From contig NC_135553.1 of the NCBI RefSeq assembly GCF_964340395.1, positions 20,341,949-20,361,948 of the forward strand: DNA of 20,000 bases. The letters are read 5' to 3'. Shown here in pieces: positions 1-10,785 of this stretch; within the stretch, counting starts at the first letter, position 1, and each line of letters begins with the position of its first letter. Under the pieces are notes generated by a model, which saw only the letters and a program-made list of their open reading frames with translations, ran no database searches and was not told the DNA's origin. The position numbers and the translations under genes are program-made. The stretch is from Glandiceps talaboti (lineage: Eukaryota; Hemichordata; Enteropneusta; Spengelidae).

Positions 1-448
1 ATTTAAATCTACACCCGAACAGGGAAAGTAAATACATCACCGGTCTATATAATGTCGTCATATGTATCCAACCAAAACAGTGACGTAAACAGACTGTTGC
101 ATAGCAACACGTATACACCATATCAACCTTGATAATTGAAACCGGGATCCTTTGTTCATATACCTATGCCCAGTTAGGTCTGCTTTTAGTCAGAATACAA
201 TAAGGCATGTCCCTACTTCAATAGAAGACAATGCTACCTACCAATAGTGTGTGTTTTCCTTACACTACCTATATACACTACGCAATACATTTTCTGAATC
301 CTCGCTGTGTATATCATGGGTTTTTTTGTACGTATCACTGCTTTTTTTTCTACAACCCCTGTAATGTCATGATGAAAATAAATCTAAAGCCATTAATCTT
401 TCCAATACAACGTATCGGTAATTTGTTCACATGGAACATGGGTGGATT

Positions 449-470
449 TTGTGACGTCTCAGCGAGCCAC
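449..470. repeat. 22-bp fragment shared with dispersed repeat copy A
   Basis: The 22 bases here are identical to 1416-1437 and include a TGACGTC heptamer. The match stops after CGAGCCAC, so this is a fragment, or a module that copy A acquired and copy B lacks. Confidence 0.65.
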
Positions 471-1407
471 TTGTTGCCGACCTTCTTCGTAATTCTAAAT
501 TCTAGATTTGAGATCTCGGAGCTAACTGTACTACTCCAAACTGTCACTATTTCCCTGGGTTAACGTACGGTGATTCTTCGTAAGTATTTGGTTATCAATA
601 GCCGGGAAACCAAAAAAGAAAGTAGAAGCAATTTCAGAATTGTGTCTTACCCGGATAAGCCATCTTGAAAGCTGTGGAGACTGACTGTAATCTGACCCAG
701 GAACTTAAAACTAGAGGTGTCACGTAGTGGTACAGTGCGCTGGGTTTCTAACAATGGGTCGCGCATGACATGCGTTTAGACCGCCGGAAATAGGAACATT
801 CTAAATCAAATGAATAGAACAAAACACTCTCAATATCAAACACGATGAGGAGAAAAACGGAATAAACGATAGAAATGAAAACTGCACAATTGTATAAGGA
901 AAGAAAATGCGTTAATAAATCTAGATTATTTGAGACGCACTAAAGATGTTTTATTATAAAACGGTATATTAATATAGCTAGAAATGTAAACCAATTGCAA
1001 CACGGGACACAACTTGAAACTCAATCTTGTGGAAATAGCATGGTGTCAGACTGAGACTCCGAGTATTCTACCCTTACCACAGAATACCATGGAGGGCTCC
1101 CCCCCCCCCTCCCCCAACATTGATGAAAAATATTAACTTCATGCATGCAGATGAAACAGGTCAAGATAATGCGACACTTTGAGATCAGAACTTAGAGATT
1201 AACAGTTACATCTTTCGTTTTTTTGAGATCGATGAAATATTACGAAAGGGCCTTAGAACTAAACTAGCAGTAACTGGAACGTGTTTTGTTTATGTAACTA
1301 TCTTTTTAAATGTTTTGTTTAGGTACATTAACTTACTCGTAATATCGTACATCCTGAACAGTATCACCAGTCGATAAACTAATTGTTTGTAGCTGTACAC
1401 AAATAAA

Positions 1408-1510
1408 ATTGTTTGTTGTGACGTCTCAGCGAGCCACAAGTTTGTACCCAAAAATCAGCGCCCTCAACGGCGATCATGATTTCAACTGAATATAGACCAT
1501 CGGTTATCAT
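1408..1510. repeat. Dispersed repeat, copy A
   Basis: This copy matches 3494-3580 almost base for base from the shared ACCCAAAAATCAGCGCCCTC core through CGGTTATCAT, and also at the start (ATTGTTTGTTGTG). It carries an extra internal piece, TGACGTCTCAGCGAGCCAC with a few following bases, that copy B lacks; that piece recurs alone at 449-470. No coding potential or clear terminal inverted repeats are visible. It may be a short non-autonomous transposable element or a repeated regulatory block. Confidence 0.75.
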
Positions 1511-2071
1511 ACACAATTGGTAATTTAAAAATTTTCAGTGAATATATTGTAAGATGTCTGATCGAAAAGTGATACTCTAGTTACACCAGTACAGACTCAA
1601 AACCGAGTTTTCGCTCTAGATTTAACCTTGCCACTACACTGCCTACATATAATATTGACCTCTGATTAACGAATACAATGTATCTTCTTACTTTCTTTTT
1701 TTCTAAATAAATAATTGATCAATTTATAGTGACTATATATTTTGTTATTTGATGAAAAAAGGTCCAAGTTGCAGCTAGTGCAGGTTTAATCTACAGAAAC
1801 AAGAAAGTGTTTGGGATGAAATACTGTCATACAATCGCAGATATTCAAACGTTATTACAAATTTGTGAATACTATTTTTTTAAGTCAGCTCTACTGAAAG
1901 AACGTCACTCAAGATATCGTGACATTGCTAGTTGTAGGTGCGAACTGCGACCATATTATAGTCCTATCAATGTGTCCCTGTCGGTGAGTCTCAGATCGCC
2001 ACCCACCATATTTTATTTCACGGTCTTTGCCACGTTTTACCAGCTGTTAATTATTTGACCAACTTCTTCAT

Positions 2072-2149
2072 TCTCATCGTCATCATTGTCATCATCATCA
2101 TCATCATCACCATTAGCGTCATTGTCATCTTTTTATCATCATTATCGTT

Positions 2150-2202
<53 letters not shown>

Positions 2203-2334
2203 ATTACTCACCATCATCGTCGTCGTCGTCGTCACCACACCCACCACCACCACCATCACCACCATCATCGTCTTCATCATCGTCATCACAATCATTATAT
2301 CAAATAATTATCACCATCGCCACCATCGTTATCA
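2072..2334. repeat. (ATC/CAT)n, (CGT)n and (CCA)n trinucleotide block
   Basis: A long imperfect trinucleotide array dominated by CAT/ATC, purest at about 2148-2202, passing through CGT units (about 2217-2233) and CCA units (about 2240-2270). The open frames across it (poly-Ser or poly-His) are products of the repeat and are not called as genes. Confidence 0.95.
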
Positions 2335-2335
2335 T

Positions 2336-2369
<34 letters not shown>

Positions 2370-2381
2370 CCAACCAACCAG
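2335..2381. repeat. (ATCA)n tetranucleotide repeat
   Basis: About nine ATCA units grade into three CCAA units. The array directly abuts the trinucleotide block, so the two form one compound microsatellite. Confidence 0.95.
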
Positions 2382-2631
2382 AACAACAAGAATAACTGGC
2401 ACGACTCGGAAATAATCAAACAGATTTTTATCTAAAATTTATAGATTCCAAGAAGTTGCACGCATCGTTGTAAAAATACAATGCATTGTGACTTATTCAA
2501 AATATCCATGTTCTATGTCTTGATCACGTTGTGACAAGGTTAAAGAGGTCAAAATTGCTCAGACGCACGCAGAAAATATACAACTATCTATCAAATTAGT
2601 CTACATCTGAGAAACTAGAGTGAATGACTGA

Positions 2632-2712
2632 ACACACACACCCCTCTCTCTCCCTCTCTCTCTAGATCTCTCTCTCTCTCTCTTATATTGTCTAACACAC
2701 ATACACACACAG
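2632..2712. repeat. Interrupted (CA)n-(CT)n-(CA)n microsatellite
   Basis: Short CA runs flank two CT runs that are separated by TAGAT. The overlapping Arg/Glu-rich minus-strand frame is a repeat artefact. Confidence 0.9.
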
Positions 2713-3142
2713 ATATATATACGTGTCTCTGTCTGTGCTTTGTGTGTGAGTGCGTTTGAATATAAATGCAGTTGGTAGAATTGATACGCAATGTTCATTG
2801 GCCAATCTTCAGAAGATCAGCTGGCATTTACCCTGCATTTAGCATTAAGTAAAATATACACAACTTAAAATAAATGGCACATATCAACACCGTCTATAAA
2901 GAAAGTAAACTCTCGAATGAAGAATTCGGCGCAACATCAAATAAACGTCTACTAGGCTGATATGATACATTGATAAATCAGTTACAATGCATCACTTATC
3001 ACTTACATTATGTATACATGTATGTTAATTATAAGAATGTTATGTATGCTTAGAAATGTACATACGACTTCGGGAAACCTGGCTATAGGCAAACTAAGAT
3101 AGACATAAACTAAAAGTAATGGTGCAACATGTTGATGATATA

Positions 3143-3163
3143 AACCAGTGTTAATCACTGGTT
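3143..3163. repeat. Perfect 8-bp inverted repeat with 5-nt loop
   Basis: AACCAGTG, then TTAAT, then CACTGGTT. The arms are perfectly complementary. It is isolated and of unknown significance, possibly chance. Confidence 0.6.
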
Positions 3164-3493
3164 GTTTTGCTAGCAAGGCAGCTCATTTGCATAATATTAT
3201 TTGCATAACAATAACGATTTTCCTCAACCCGCAGCTTCAACTTTAATATCCTGTGTTTACACTGTGTTGATTACAGGGTGATTGTATCCACCTAACCATG
3301 ATCATGATGACACCGTTATCATTCACTTGTGTTAATCTAGTATCACGTGCGACAACGAAGGTTTTATATTAGTTTATATCTTTCTTAGTTTGCCGATTGC
3401 TTGGTTTCCATAGTAATATATCATTGTATTGCAAGTTAGGTGAACTTTAAGAATTGGCAAAAATAAATACAAATAAGAAACTAATATACAGCC

Positions 3494-3580
3494 ATTGTTT
3501 GTTGTGGGGTCCGTACCCAAAAATCAGCGCCCTCAACGGCGATCATGATTTCAACTGAATAAAGACCATCGGTTATCATA
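3494..3580. repeat. Dispersed repeat, copy B
   Basis: Second copy of the element at 1408-1510, in the same orientation about 2.1 kb away. It has GGGTCC where copy A has the longer TGACGTCTC-containing piece, and one T-to-A change in the GAATAAAGACC part. The near identity of the rest points to a recent or conserved duplication. Confidence 0.75.
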
Positions 3581-4118
3581 ATTAATGCTATATATAATTA
3601 TGTATGTATCCCATCATAACTTAATTTTTACATATTTCGATACATTCTCGCAAGCTAGAGCACGAGCTTCTGGTCGGTGCCGTAAAAGAGGCTGTACGTG
3701 GTTTACGACGATGTATCGATATTGAATATTTAAAACTTAAACTACTGGATTTATTACATAATTTCTTTTACTTGCTCTTTTTCATAACTTCTATAAAATT
3801 TGACAAATTCGATTTCTTCTTCGAAACTCTATTTTTAAGAGAAGAATACATATTTCTTACACACGGTCACAAGCACTGGTGGTGACTGTTCTATACTGCA
3901 AGGCTTGAGATCTAGGCACCTCTCTTAACATTTTCAAAAATTGCGGGGTTTTTTTACGAAGTGACTACATCGAATGTTGGTGTATGAAGATAAACATTGA
4001 AGAGTAGTATAAATTATTGGACCCTTTTGTCAATACCACGGAAGAATCGATTTTGTCAGCACCGAAAAGCATGATTTTAAAACATGAAATAATGTTGGTT
4101 TTGAAACATATGTAACGA

Positions 4119-4206
4119 GTCCTACACTGATGACGTATAACGTAATTGTGACGTATGACCACGACGTAATTATGACAGCGTCATAAGACCATGACGTAAA
4201 TATGAC
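4119..4206. repeat. Degenerate minisatellite rich in TGACGT/TGACAG
   Basis: About three imperfect units of roughly 25-31 bp, each built as GACGTAA followed by TTGTGACG or ATATGACAG, with half cyclic-AMP-response-element (CRE) sites repeated several times on both strands. It sits about 1.3 kb 3' of the gene 1 stop. Any regulatory role is inference. Confidence 0.5.
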
Positions 4207-5456
4207 AGTGGTTCGATGTAGGGTCACACACGTGCAAAGAACCACACCGAAGAGACATGGAACAAAATTAATGATGATCCAGATGTGATGTGAAGTTTTC
4301 TTTTGTTATGTTTGTACCCGGCGTTCAGGAAACTAAACTTAAACTTAACAATTTTCATACATGACGTACATACGTGGAGTTTAGCGTAAAGGATGAAAGA
4401 ATCACACTATACTCAGTCTGTTTGTTCATCTCTATTTAGGTATAATTTGTGTTATTTATGGGACTGTCATCTTCATATTGCTGCCACTGCTGCAATAATA
4501 TGTTATACAGTAATCGACACTCGTAAATCACACTCGTGCATTTGGACCTGCTTCCCACGGACATCCCAAACAAATCGATAATATGACACAGTTTCCATAT
4601 GTTTATCCAGTGTTAAGTGGTTTCCATGGTGATGGGTTGGCGATTATATATGTTTGTTTTAAAATCCAATCACATACGATGCACCGTTGTATATGATGTA
4701 GGAATGGTGTGAAAAACAATAAATGCATATAAACTCTGGTTCACTGCAAGTCCAAGTTCTGTGCCGTACACACAGTGTAACCACACAACATTTGTTGATC
4801 ATAATGGCAGGATATCCTTTCCTGGGGTAGTTCATCAAACATTCCAGGAAAACTGTCTTTTCAAGGTGATTAAATACATTTTTGAGACTCTCCTTACTAC
4901 AACGGCCCGGGAAAGATTTCACAGTTCATGCCGAGTCTCTATCTAGTATGAACGCAAACGCGTATGGGGCGAGATCAATAGTTCAATGTAGTAGGACAAA
5001 AAAAGTTTGGGGGTGTAGACTTGACCCATTAATTAGTTCTCATCCGACAAAAACTCTTATACTTAAAAGGAACCCATTTTATATCCCTAAATACAAATAT
5101 TTCTAATACGTGTCGTCAAATCGAATTTTCGCTATAGTAAATGCATGGCACTAAAAAAAACATGTTGGGAATGAAGGCTTTGTATTCATAGCACTACATA
5201 CTTCTACCTACTGATTTGAAATTGATTGCGCTCTCTCAAACAATTATCAATTTTGGCCAATTTAGTTAAAAAGAAGTGGGATGTCTGGAGCTTAACTAAA
5301 ATAATTTAGTTGGGTTTTTTTCCTCCATTAAACTACTGATCTCGCCCCCGATGAGACGTCACTCATTCACTCAATCACGAGTTTGTCTATACATCAATTA
5401 ACGTTTGCAAATTCGGTTTTCGTTGTTCTGATCTTATGGGACCGACCGACATGACG

Positions 5457-5562
5457 TCACCACCGCCTGTAACTTCCCAACTGTTTGTTGCAGTTTGGAC
5501 ATGCATGGATAACGTCTTTGGAAGAGTCTGTAAAAAGTGGTATCAAACAACATGGCCATATG
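5457..5562 (-). CDS. LITAF-like gene 1, exon 3 (C-terminal half of the LITAF domain)
   Basis: The acceptor is preceded by a pyrimidine tract (TTTCCTTTCTCCGCAG). The first base completes a Gly codon begun in exon 2. It encodes 34 residues: IWPCCLIPLFTDSSKDV, then IHACPNCNKQLGSYRRW, then TGA. The HxCPxC knuckle, the IPL motif and the LGSYRR tail are the family signature. The Cys usually found after IP-hydrophobic is Phe here; the four zinc-ligand cysteines of the two CxxC pairs are kept. The stop codon lies inside a perfect TGACGTCA palindrome (5452-5459). Confidence 0.9.
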
Positions 5563-5890
5563 CTGCGGAGAAAGGAAAGATGAACAAAAAATTAGTATCA
5601 TGTAGGATATACAAACTGTAAGATACTCAAATCAAGAGCGCCACCAACGACCGTTTTCTTTTTACAGTCTCAATCTAACCCGACTTTAAATACGACTGAG
5701 CTGTTTGAATCGCGCCACACCTTCCACGGAACTAGCAACAAATTTGTGGTTATGAACTTTCGAAAAATTTGGAGTAAAATTAACACCAAATAATGTATTT
5801 TTCCGTAAAATTACAGATGCAGTCATATCAGTGTACGACCAATCAGAACCGAGATAAATTTTCTGACAATATCATGTGGAGATGACTCAC

Positions 5891-6191
5891 CCGAACATAA
5901 AAAGAAGAATGCAGACGAACACTGACATGGCGCCAACTTCAAATTCAATCCTTGTTTCAATGTCCGTTTGACATGCTGAACATATTGTCCTTACTGGTCT
6001 ATCATAAAACCGTGTATCTGCCACTTGTGGACTCTGTAACACACGACGAGAACTCTCTCTTTGTATGTGTGACACGGGTTGATGTGTATGTGGTCCCTGC
6101 CAGGGTTGTAACATTAGAGGTTTTCCTATTCCAGGGTACTTGGGTGGTGGTGTTGGCGGCCAGCAGCTGCTCTGTAGTGTGTAAGGTGTGT
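5891..6191 (-). CDS. LITAF-like gene 1, exon 2 (linker and first CxxC half)
   Basis: The acceptor TTTGCTCTTTCGTAG has a good pyrimidine tract and leaves AC to complete the Asp codon begun in exon 1. The exon encodes a Pro-rich linker with WPPTPPPKYPG, a Gln/Arg-rich stretch, then ICSACQTDIETRIEFEVGAM and a hydrophobic run ending LLFMFG. The donor is GG|GTGAGT, leaving 2 nt. The exon starts upstream of any internal Met; that extension is supported by the open frame, the acceptor and the phase match with exon 1. Confidence 0.87.
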
Positions 6192-6925
6192 CTACGAAAG
6201 AGCAAAGTCGGAGTGAATTACATGATTGTAGACATTGATTTTAAAAAATGGCTTCGTCATTGATTTTTTAAGGTAAAGTTCAAGAGGTGTGAAACTTCTT
6301 ATAACTATGTTCACCTGCCATAATGCCTTGAGCTCGCCCAAGTGAACAGCACAGAATTCTACGTACGCCAGATTTACTAAATAATTAAATTCTTATAACT
6401 CTATCTTAGAGAGGTCGTGCGATACAAGATGGATGGAAATGATTATTTCGGTCCCCTTTAGCAGAAAAGAAATGCACCCAAGATAAACCAGTCTCACATG
6501 TGAAAGAATCTAGTGTAAAACAGTGATCCGGCGAAGCGCCACCAACGACTGTTACATGACTATTGTTAGTGTGTGTTTGCCTGGTAGTGATAAAGAGTAC
6601 ACGGATTCTATTCTTTCTGAAGTTTGCTGCTGTTTTTCATATCTCTAGTGACCGATTTCCACAAGTTTGACAACGATCGACCTTGAATATACAATGTGAT
6701 ACGCATGCATGTACTGCTATGACATTTAATGAAGCTACTCAGTGCCTCTACATTCACACGTTTCAGAAATGGCACGTCACGATCGATGTATTTCGCAATC
6801 CTGAATAATCGTTATATATATGTATAGGAAAATGTAACGTGTCGATTGGCTTTGTTCATGTAACTCCATATTTAGCAATAGTCAACGATTTATTATTCAT
6901 CACCTATACGTCATATCTTTTCCTT

Positions 6926-6960
6926 TGACGTCACAAATATCAATTCACAGTCAGACGTCA
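6926..6960. promoter_or_regulatory. CRE-like site cluster (TGACGTCA plus near match)
   Basis: A perfect TGACGTCA at 6926-6933 and AGACGTCA at 6953-6960, with a TACGTCAT half-site about 20 bp to the left (6907-6914). TGACGTCA is the known CREB/ATF palindrome. The position within intron 1 of gene 1 makes an intronic regulatory element possible, but function is inference. Confidence 0.4.
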
Positions 6961-6983
6961 TGAAGAATCGATCACTAGAGAAA

Positions 6984-6985
<2 letters not shown>

Positions 6986-7077
<92 letters not shown>
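6986..7077. repeat. (TA)46 microsatellite
   Basis: An uninterrupted 92-bp AT dinucleotide run inside intron 1 of gene 1. Being self-complementary it could extrude a cruciform. Confidence 0.97.
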
Positions 7078-7081
<4 letters not shown>

Positions 7082-7803
7082 TTTAGCGAATTCTATTGTC
7101 TTAAATTTCTCTTACTGTGATGTGTGCTAAGGATATGCCGTGTGTCATGGAGAATTTGAACAAATTGTACAAATGTGTTATGCGATATATAGCATATGTT
7201 TGAATTAATGGAGAAACAGTTCCTTTGATTAAAAAAATTGCTGAAATCGTCTTTATATCTCATACAAGTATATGATTTTGTGGGACACTTCTGTCAATCG
7301 TCACACTGTTGTTCAGAACGAGGTGGCTTGTGTTAATGTTAGGTATACCAGCATTTTTGTAAGCGAGACACCCACCATTGTGCCAGGAATATTCATGTAT
7401 AGTACATATGCCCTCAGACTCAGTGCTACTGTGTGTGGTCGACGATTTAGCACAAAGCGACCTCTTCATTTTGTATTCAAGAAATGGTGTCATACGGTGA
7501 ATTCTGTGTACTTTTAAATATCGCATTACAAAGAAAAGGTGACAGACATTTGACACACGTGTTGCATGCAACCCACAAAGAAAAGAACCCATTCACGGGT
7601 ATTTATTTAATAAAAATGAATGAAATATACGCCCACATACGCTAACTAGGCTACACAATGACTTTGTCAAACACGTACACGAGTACATTATTTGGCCAGA
7701 AAGTATAATGTGGGTTATACTTCCATGATTAGGCGCATGTTTCACCTCGGAATACGGGTTAACTTATTTTTAGTAGGGTTAAACTTTCGCCGTCAGCGTG
7801 TGT

Positions 7804-7831
7804 CATCACCATCATCATCATCATCACCACA
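7804..7831. repeat. Short (CAT)n microsatellite
   Basis: Nine or so imperfect CAT/CAC units in intron 1 of gene 1. Confidence 0.85.
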
Positions 7832-9333
7832 CCTCCACAAAGTATTCGAATGTTGACCTTCGCGTTTTACCTACACAATAAGCAGGTAGACAAAGGGATG
7901 AATCACTAACAGACAGACTATCGGTGAAACTATATTCCAAATGTATATTGTATAATTAACATAAATAAAAATTAAAAGTGCTTCGTATTGTGTTGCCATA
8001 TATTGGTGATATCACGAACGATATTTCAAAATCACCAAAAACGAAGACCACATTCAATTTGTATGAAATTATCGAGCTGATTTTAAGTAACATCGATCTG
8101 TTTCATTTTCTTTCAAATGCGATAAATTTGACATCACCATAATCTTCAGATTTTGGTCATCTCTTTCAAAACTTACACTTTAAAATTTAATTTAAGAGTG
8201 AAAATACAATAAATTGTTCTCCTAGGTTTTTGAAATGTTGCATTTTCATCGGCAAAATATCAAAAAAGTGTACGAAAATAAATTTAAAAAAAAAATAGAT
8301 CAAAAAGTGTTTATGGTGCATATTTGGCTGTAACAGTCATTTTATCAGTACGTTTCTTCTGTATCTCAGTATTGTATCTGCCATATTACAAAATATTGTG
8401 ACTGCTTCGATAATGCCATGTTTACACGAGGTCTTTGTGAAAAATTTTTACGAGATGAAATGATGGCACATGTTGCCAAGTGATATTATCAGTATTAGTA
8501 TATCTATCTATCTAATCGTTATGAGTACATTCCTTTGTTATTATGTTTACATGTGCTCGTGTACCGGGTCACCCCTACATCCCCAAAGTATAGTTTCCTG
8601 TGAAAATGAAGGGCAAGACTATTTCTGCATGCACATCACCAATATTTTGGGTAAATCTGCTCAAATTTGATCAAATAACACAAAAAATAAAGCGAAACAC
8701 ATTTGAAAAGAGTAAAAAAAAAGAAGATGACCACCTGATAAAACAGACATGGATGTTGAAATACGCATGCGCTAATTTGCGATATTATATTCATGTCATA
8801 TGCTTTATAACTGATGTGTATTTAGTTCTGGTGTCTCACCACTGTAGTGTCATGATGGCGAGTTAAAATCAGTCGATTCTTTGTCATTATTAGAGCCATC
8901 CCAACAGATCGCGGGTTTCAATCTCGAATTTGAGCATTTTATTCACGCAAGACGTATGTAATAAAAACGTGAATGTTGAAATGTGTAAACTTTCATTTTC
9001 ATAGTCACCGTCCGTCGATATTTTCTTCTTTTTTTATTTTTTAGATGTTTGTTGTTTTAGGCTAATAACATACGTTTTTAGTTATGCAAATTGAAATTTG
9101 AAATTCACAGTTTTGCCAGCTGAGCCTATTCATCCAAAGTAATTAACTGACCGTTCACATCGTATAAATATGCAAATACAACATATAGTTGATGATAACT
9201 GATCACAGATGAACCGATCTTAGCGAATATAACAAGGTCGACATTTTCAATTCTCGTCGCCGTTATTTTTCTCCGAGGAAGGCGGATAACTATAAATGAT
9301 ACATTTTTTTATGGGGAATATTATGTGTCTTAC

Positions 9334-9394
9334 CTCCAGGGTACGGTGGAGGGGCATCCTCTTCGCCAGGATAAGGCGGGGGTTTCGCCTCCAT
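9334..9394 (-). CDS. LITAF-like gene 1, exon 1 (PPxY-bearing N-terminus)
   Basis: It encodes MEAKPPPYPG followed by EEDAPPPYPG and one extra base, ending at donor G|GTAAGA. Two PPPY motifs match the PPxY type bound by NEDD4-family WW domains, as in known LITAF proteins. I chose the ATG at 9394 because its context is strongest (A at -3, G at +4). Three in-frame ATGs lie just upstream (first at 9415), directly after an in-frame TAA, so the protein could begin up to seven residues earlier (MMLMTTK). The TAA shows that the frame does not continue further upstream in this exon. Confidence 0.85.
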
Positions 9395-9731
9395 CTTTGT
9401 TGTCATCAGCATCATTTAGAGCATTGAACTGATCCAACGACATCTAGCCACCAGCTTTTGTTTAACCGGGGGTGCTTCTCATATAATTTAGTCATTGTCT
9501 GTGTGTCGCTGTGTTATACCGGGGGTGACACAGTCTGGTATAAACATTAAACGTTCGCTGAAGATTCAGTCGTATTACTTTGATAATTTTTTTTAAGAAT
9601 TAAAAATGGGGGGGGGGATTGAAAGAACATTTTCCAGCACAATAATAAAATAAGCATTTTATGATCTGTTTGCTGAAACCAGTTTCTTCCTCACTCTTTG
9701 CTATTACAAAGTTTTACTGTTTATTGGAACT

Positions 9732-9768
9732 TGGTTTTGGTTTTGGTTTTTATGAGATGTCTAAATGG

Positions 9769-9812
<44 letters not shown>

Positions 9813-9813
9813 G
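9732..9813. repeat. (GGTTTT)n and (GTT)n microsatellite
   Basis: Three or so TTGGTTTT-type units are followed, after a short gap, by about 15 pure GTT/TTG units (9768-9813). The poly-Leu frame here is an artefact of the repeat. Confidence 0.93.
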
Positions 9814-10145
9814 ACGTTCTCCACACTTAAAAAAATGAAAATTACATATACATGTATGTGTATTATTTATTTTAAGATATAGCGTCGCCGATTACTTATC
9901 CCCATGACATTAGCTTCCAAATTGATACAAAGAAATCAAAGTGTCTTATTACTAGTATACCTAGTATATTGCAATACTTCCAAGCTATAGATACATAAAA
10001 GCTATACTTTTATCTCCGTCTGTCACGAGAAACAGTAAACCGTCTGCGTGGATCCCCACCCAAACTGTCTCTCTTTCTACATACCGGGATGCTACAGAGT
10101 CGGAAAAGTCTGGAATTAATTTTAACTCAGACAGAGACAATAATA

Positions 10146-10314
10146 TAGCCTACCTTTAGACTTGAAGGACTAATGCTATCCTAACTGTAATTTTTTGATA
10201 TTTTTTTTAATTGCCCGTCCTCTCCATTCTTGGAATGAAAATGGCAGTTATGATAGCTAAAATACTGTAGTAGCATTAGTCCTTCAAGTCTAAAGCTTAA
10301 AGGTAGCTAGGCTA
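10146..10314. repeat. Foldback inverted repeat
   Basis: The left arm (10146-10178, containing TAGACTTGAAGGACTAATGC) is matched by its reverse complement in the right arm (10271-10314), perfectly for 25 bases and then with two short insertions. A loop of 92 bp separates the arms. This could be the relic of a small non-autonomous DNA transposon; no transposase is present. Confidence 0.8.
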
Positions 10315-10465
10315 ACCATAATGATTTGGCTTACGAGAATCACATACCACCTGGGTGATAACAGTCTTGAAATATAATGGACAGGTGTAGTTAGTAGCAT
10401 TAGTGCTTTGGTAGGCTAGCCATAATTTGGTTTTCGAGAATCAAATATCAGGTGATAATAGTCTT
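10268..10465. repeat. Imperfect direct repeat overlapping the foldback element
   Basis: Unit 1 (about 10268-10368) and unit 2 (about 10391-10465) share TAGTAGCATTAGT, then GGCTA(A/G)CCATAAT, then CGAGAATCA, then GGTGATAA and AGTCTT in the same order. Unit 2 lacks the CCTTCAAGTCTAAAG piece. The right arm of the foldback is therefore partly duplicated. Confidence 0.7.
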
Positions 10466-10690
10466 TGTCCAAGACAGTGCAAGGTTGAACTCTGAGACAA
10501 GTACAAGTCTGCCACACCGATCTCTCTCCTCCCTCCTTCTGAGTCACCTACTGTGTGATTCGATTTCTTTTATACACAGTTTTAACATGATATTCAAAAA
10601 TAGAGAATTTTCATCTTTTATTTTCATCAAATACTATTATTTATACAACGGCTAGACCGACTTGGCCAATCAGAGGCCTTGATTTCAGTT

Positions 10691-10742
10691 GGTTATATGG
10701 AGTCATAACCCACTCTTTCTTAGGGGTGTGACCCATATATCC
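10691..10742. repeat. Imperfect hairpin
   Basis: GGTTATATGGAGTCATAACC on the left pairs imperfectly with GGGTGTGACCCATATATCC on the right around a 12-nt loop. Confidence 0.5.
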
Positions 10743-10785
10743 GTTTGAGCCAACCACGCCGTAGTATACGTATAAGTAAGATTGA

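Larger units (their letters stand above)
1..2054. other. Non-genic stretch left of the LITAF cluster
   Basis: I see no supportable gene here. The open frames are short, have no recognisable domain and, on the evidence of the genes further right, a real exon would be expected to show splice borders and family motifs. The stretch holds a C-rich run at about 1100-1115 and one copy of a dispersed repeat at 1408-1510. A 22-bp piece at 449-470 is identical to part of that repeat (1416-1437). Confidence 0.6.
2713..5456. other. Non-genic stretch downstream of LITAF-like gene 1
   Basis: This lies 3' of gene 1 on its strand. Open frames at 4393-4581 (+), 4659-4922 (-) and 4761-4946 (+) show no domain I recognise and overlap one another on opposite strands, so I do not call them. 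It holds repeat copy B, a small perfect hairpin (3143-3163) and a degenerate TGACG-rich tandem repeat. I found no AATAAA on the minus strand within about 550 bp of the gene 1 stop. Confidence 0.55.
6192..9333 (-). other. Intron 1 of LITAF-like gene 1
   Basis: About 3.1 kb with GT...AG borders. It holds a (TA)n array (6986-7077), a short CAT array near 7804-7831, and overlapping open frames at 7260-7592 (-) and 7272-7517 (+) with no recognisable domain. A perfect TGACGTCA lies at 6926-6933, with two one-base-off sites close by. I see no further exon. Confidence 0.75.
5457..9394 (-). other. Gene model: LITAF-domain protein, paralogue 1 (three exons, 155 aa)
   Basis: The coding sequence joins complement 9394-9334, 6191-5891 and 5562-5457. 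The phases fit exactly (1 nt + 2 nt, then 2 nt + 1 nt) and no internal stop occurs. LITAF-family proteins are small zinc-binding, monotopic membrane proteins of endosomes and lysosomes; this one shows a PPxY-bearing N-terminus, a Pro-rich linker (residues 21-60), a first cysteine pair CSAC (91-94), a hydrophobic segment (about 106-131) split by intron 2, and a second knuckle HACPNC (140-145). It is the most divergent of the three: the first knuckle is CSAC rather than CPxC, and the Trp that usually precedes the hydrophobic stretch is Val/Phe. Introns are about 3.1 kb and 328 bp. Confidence 0.87.

Noticed and set aside
2055-2435. Poly-Ser and poly-His open frames
   Set aside because: Produced by the CAT trinucleotide array; there is no unique protein sequence on either side.
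6125-6132. Alternative acceptor (GGAATAG) for gene 1 exon 2
   Set aside because: It fits the phase but has no pyrimidine tract, and it would drop the TPPPKYPG linker that looks coding. The acceptor before 6191 is stronger and also in phase.
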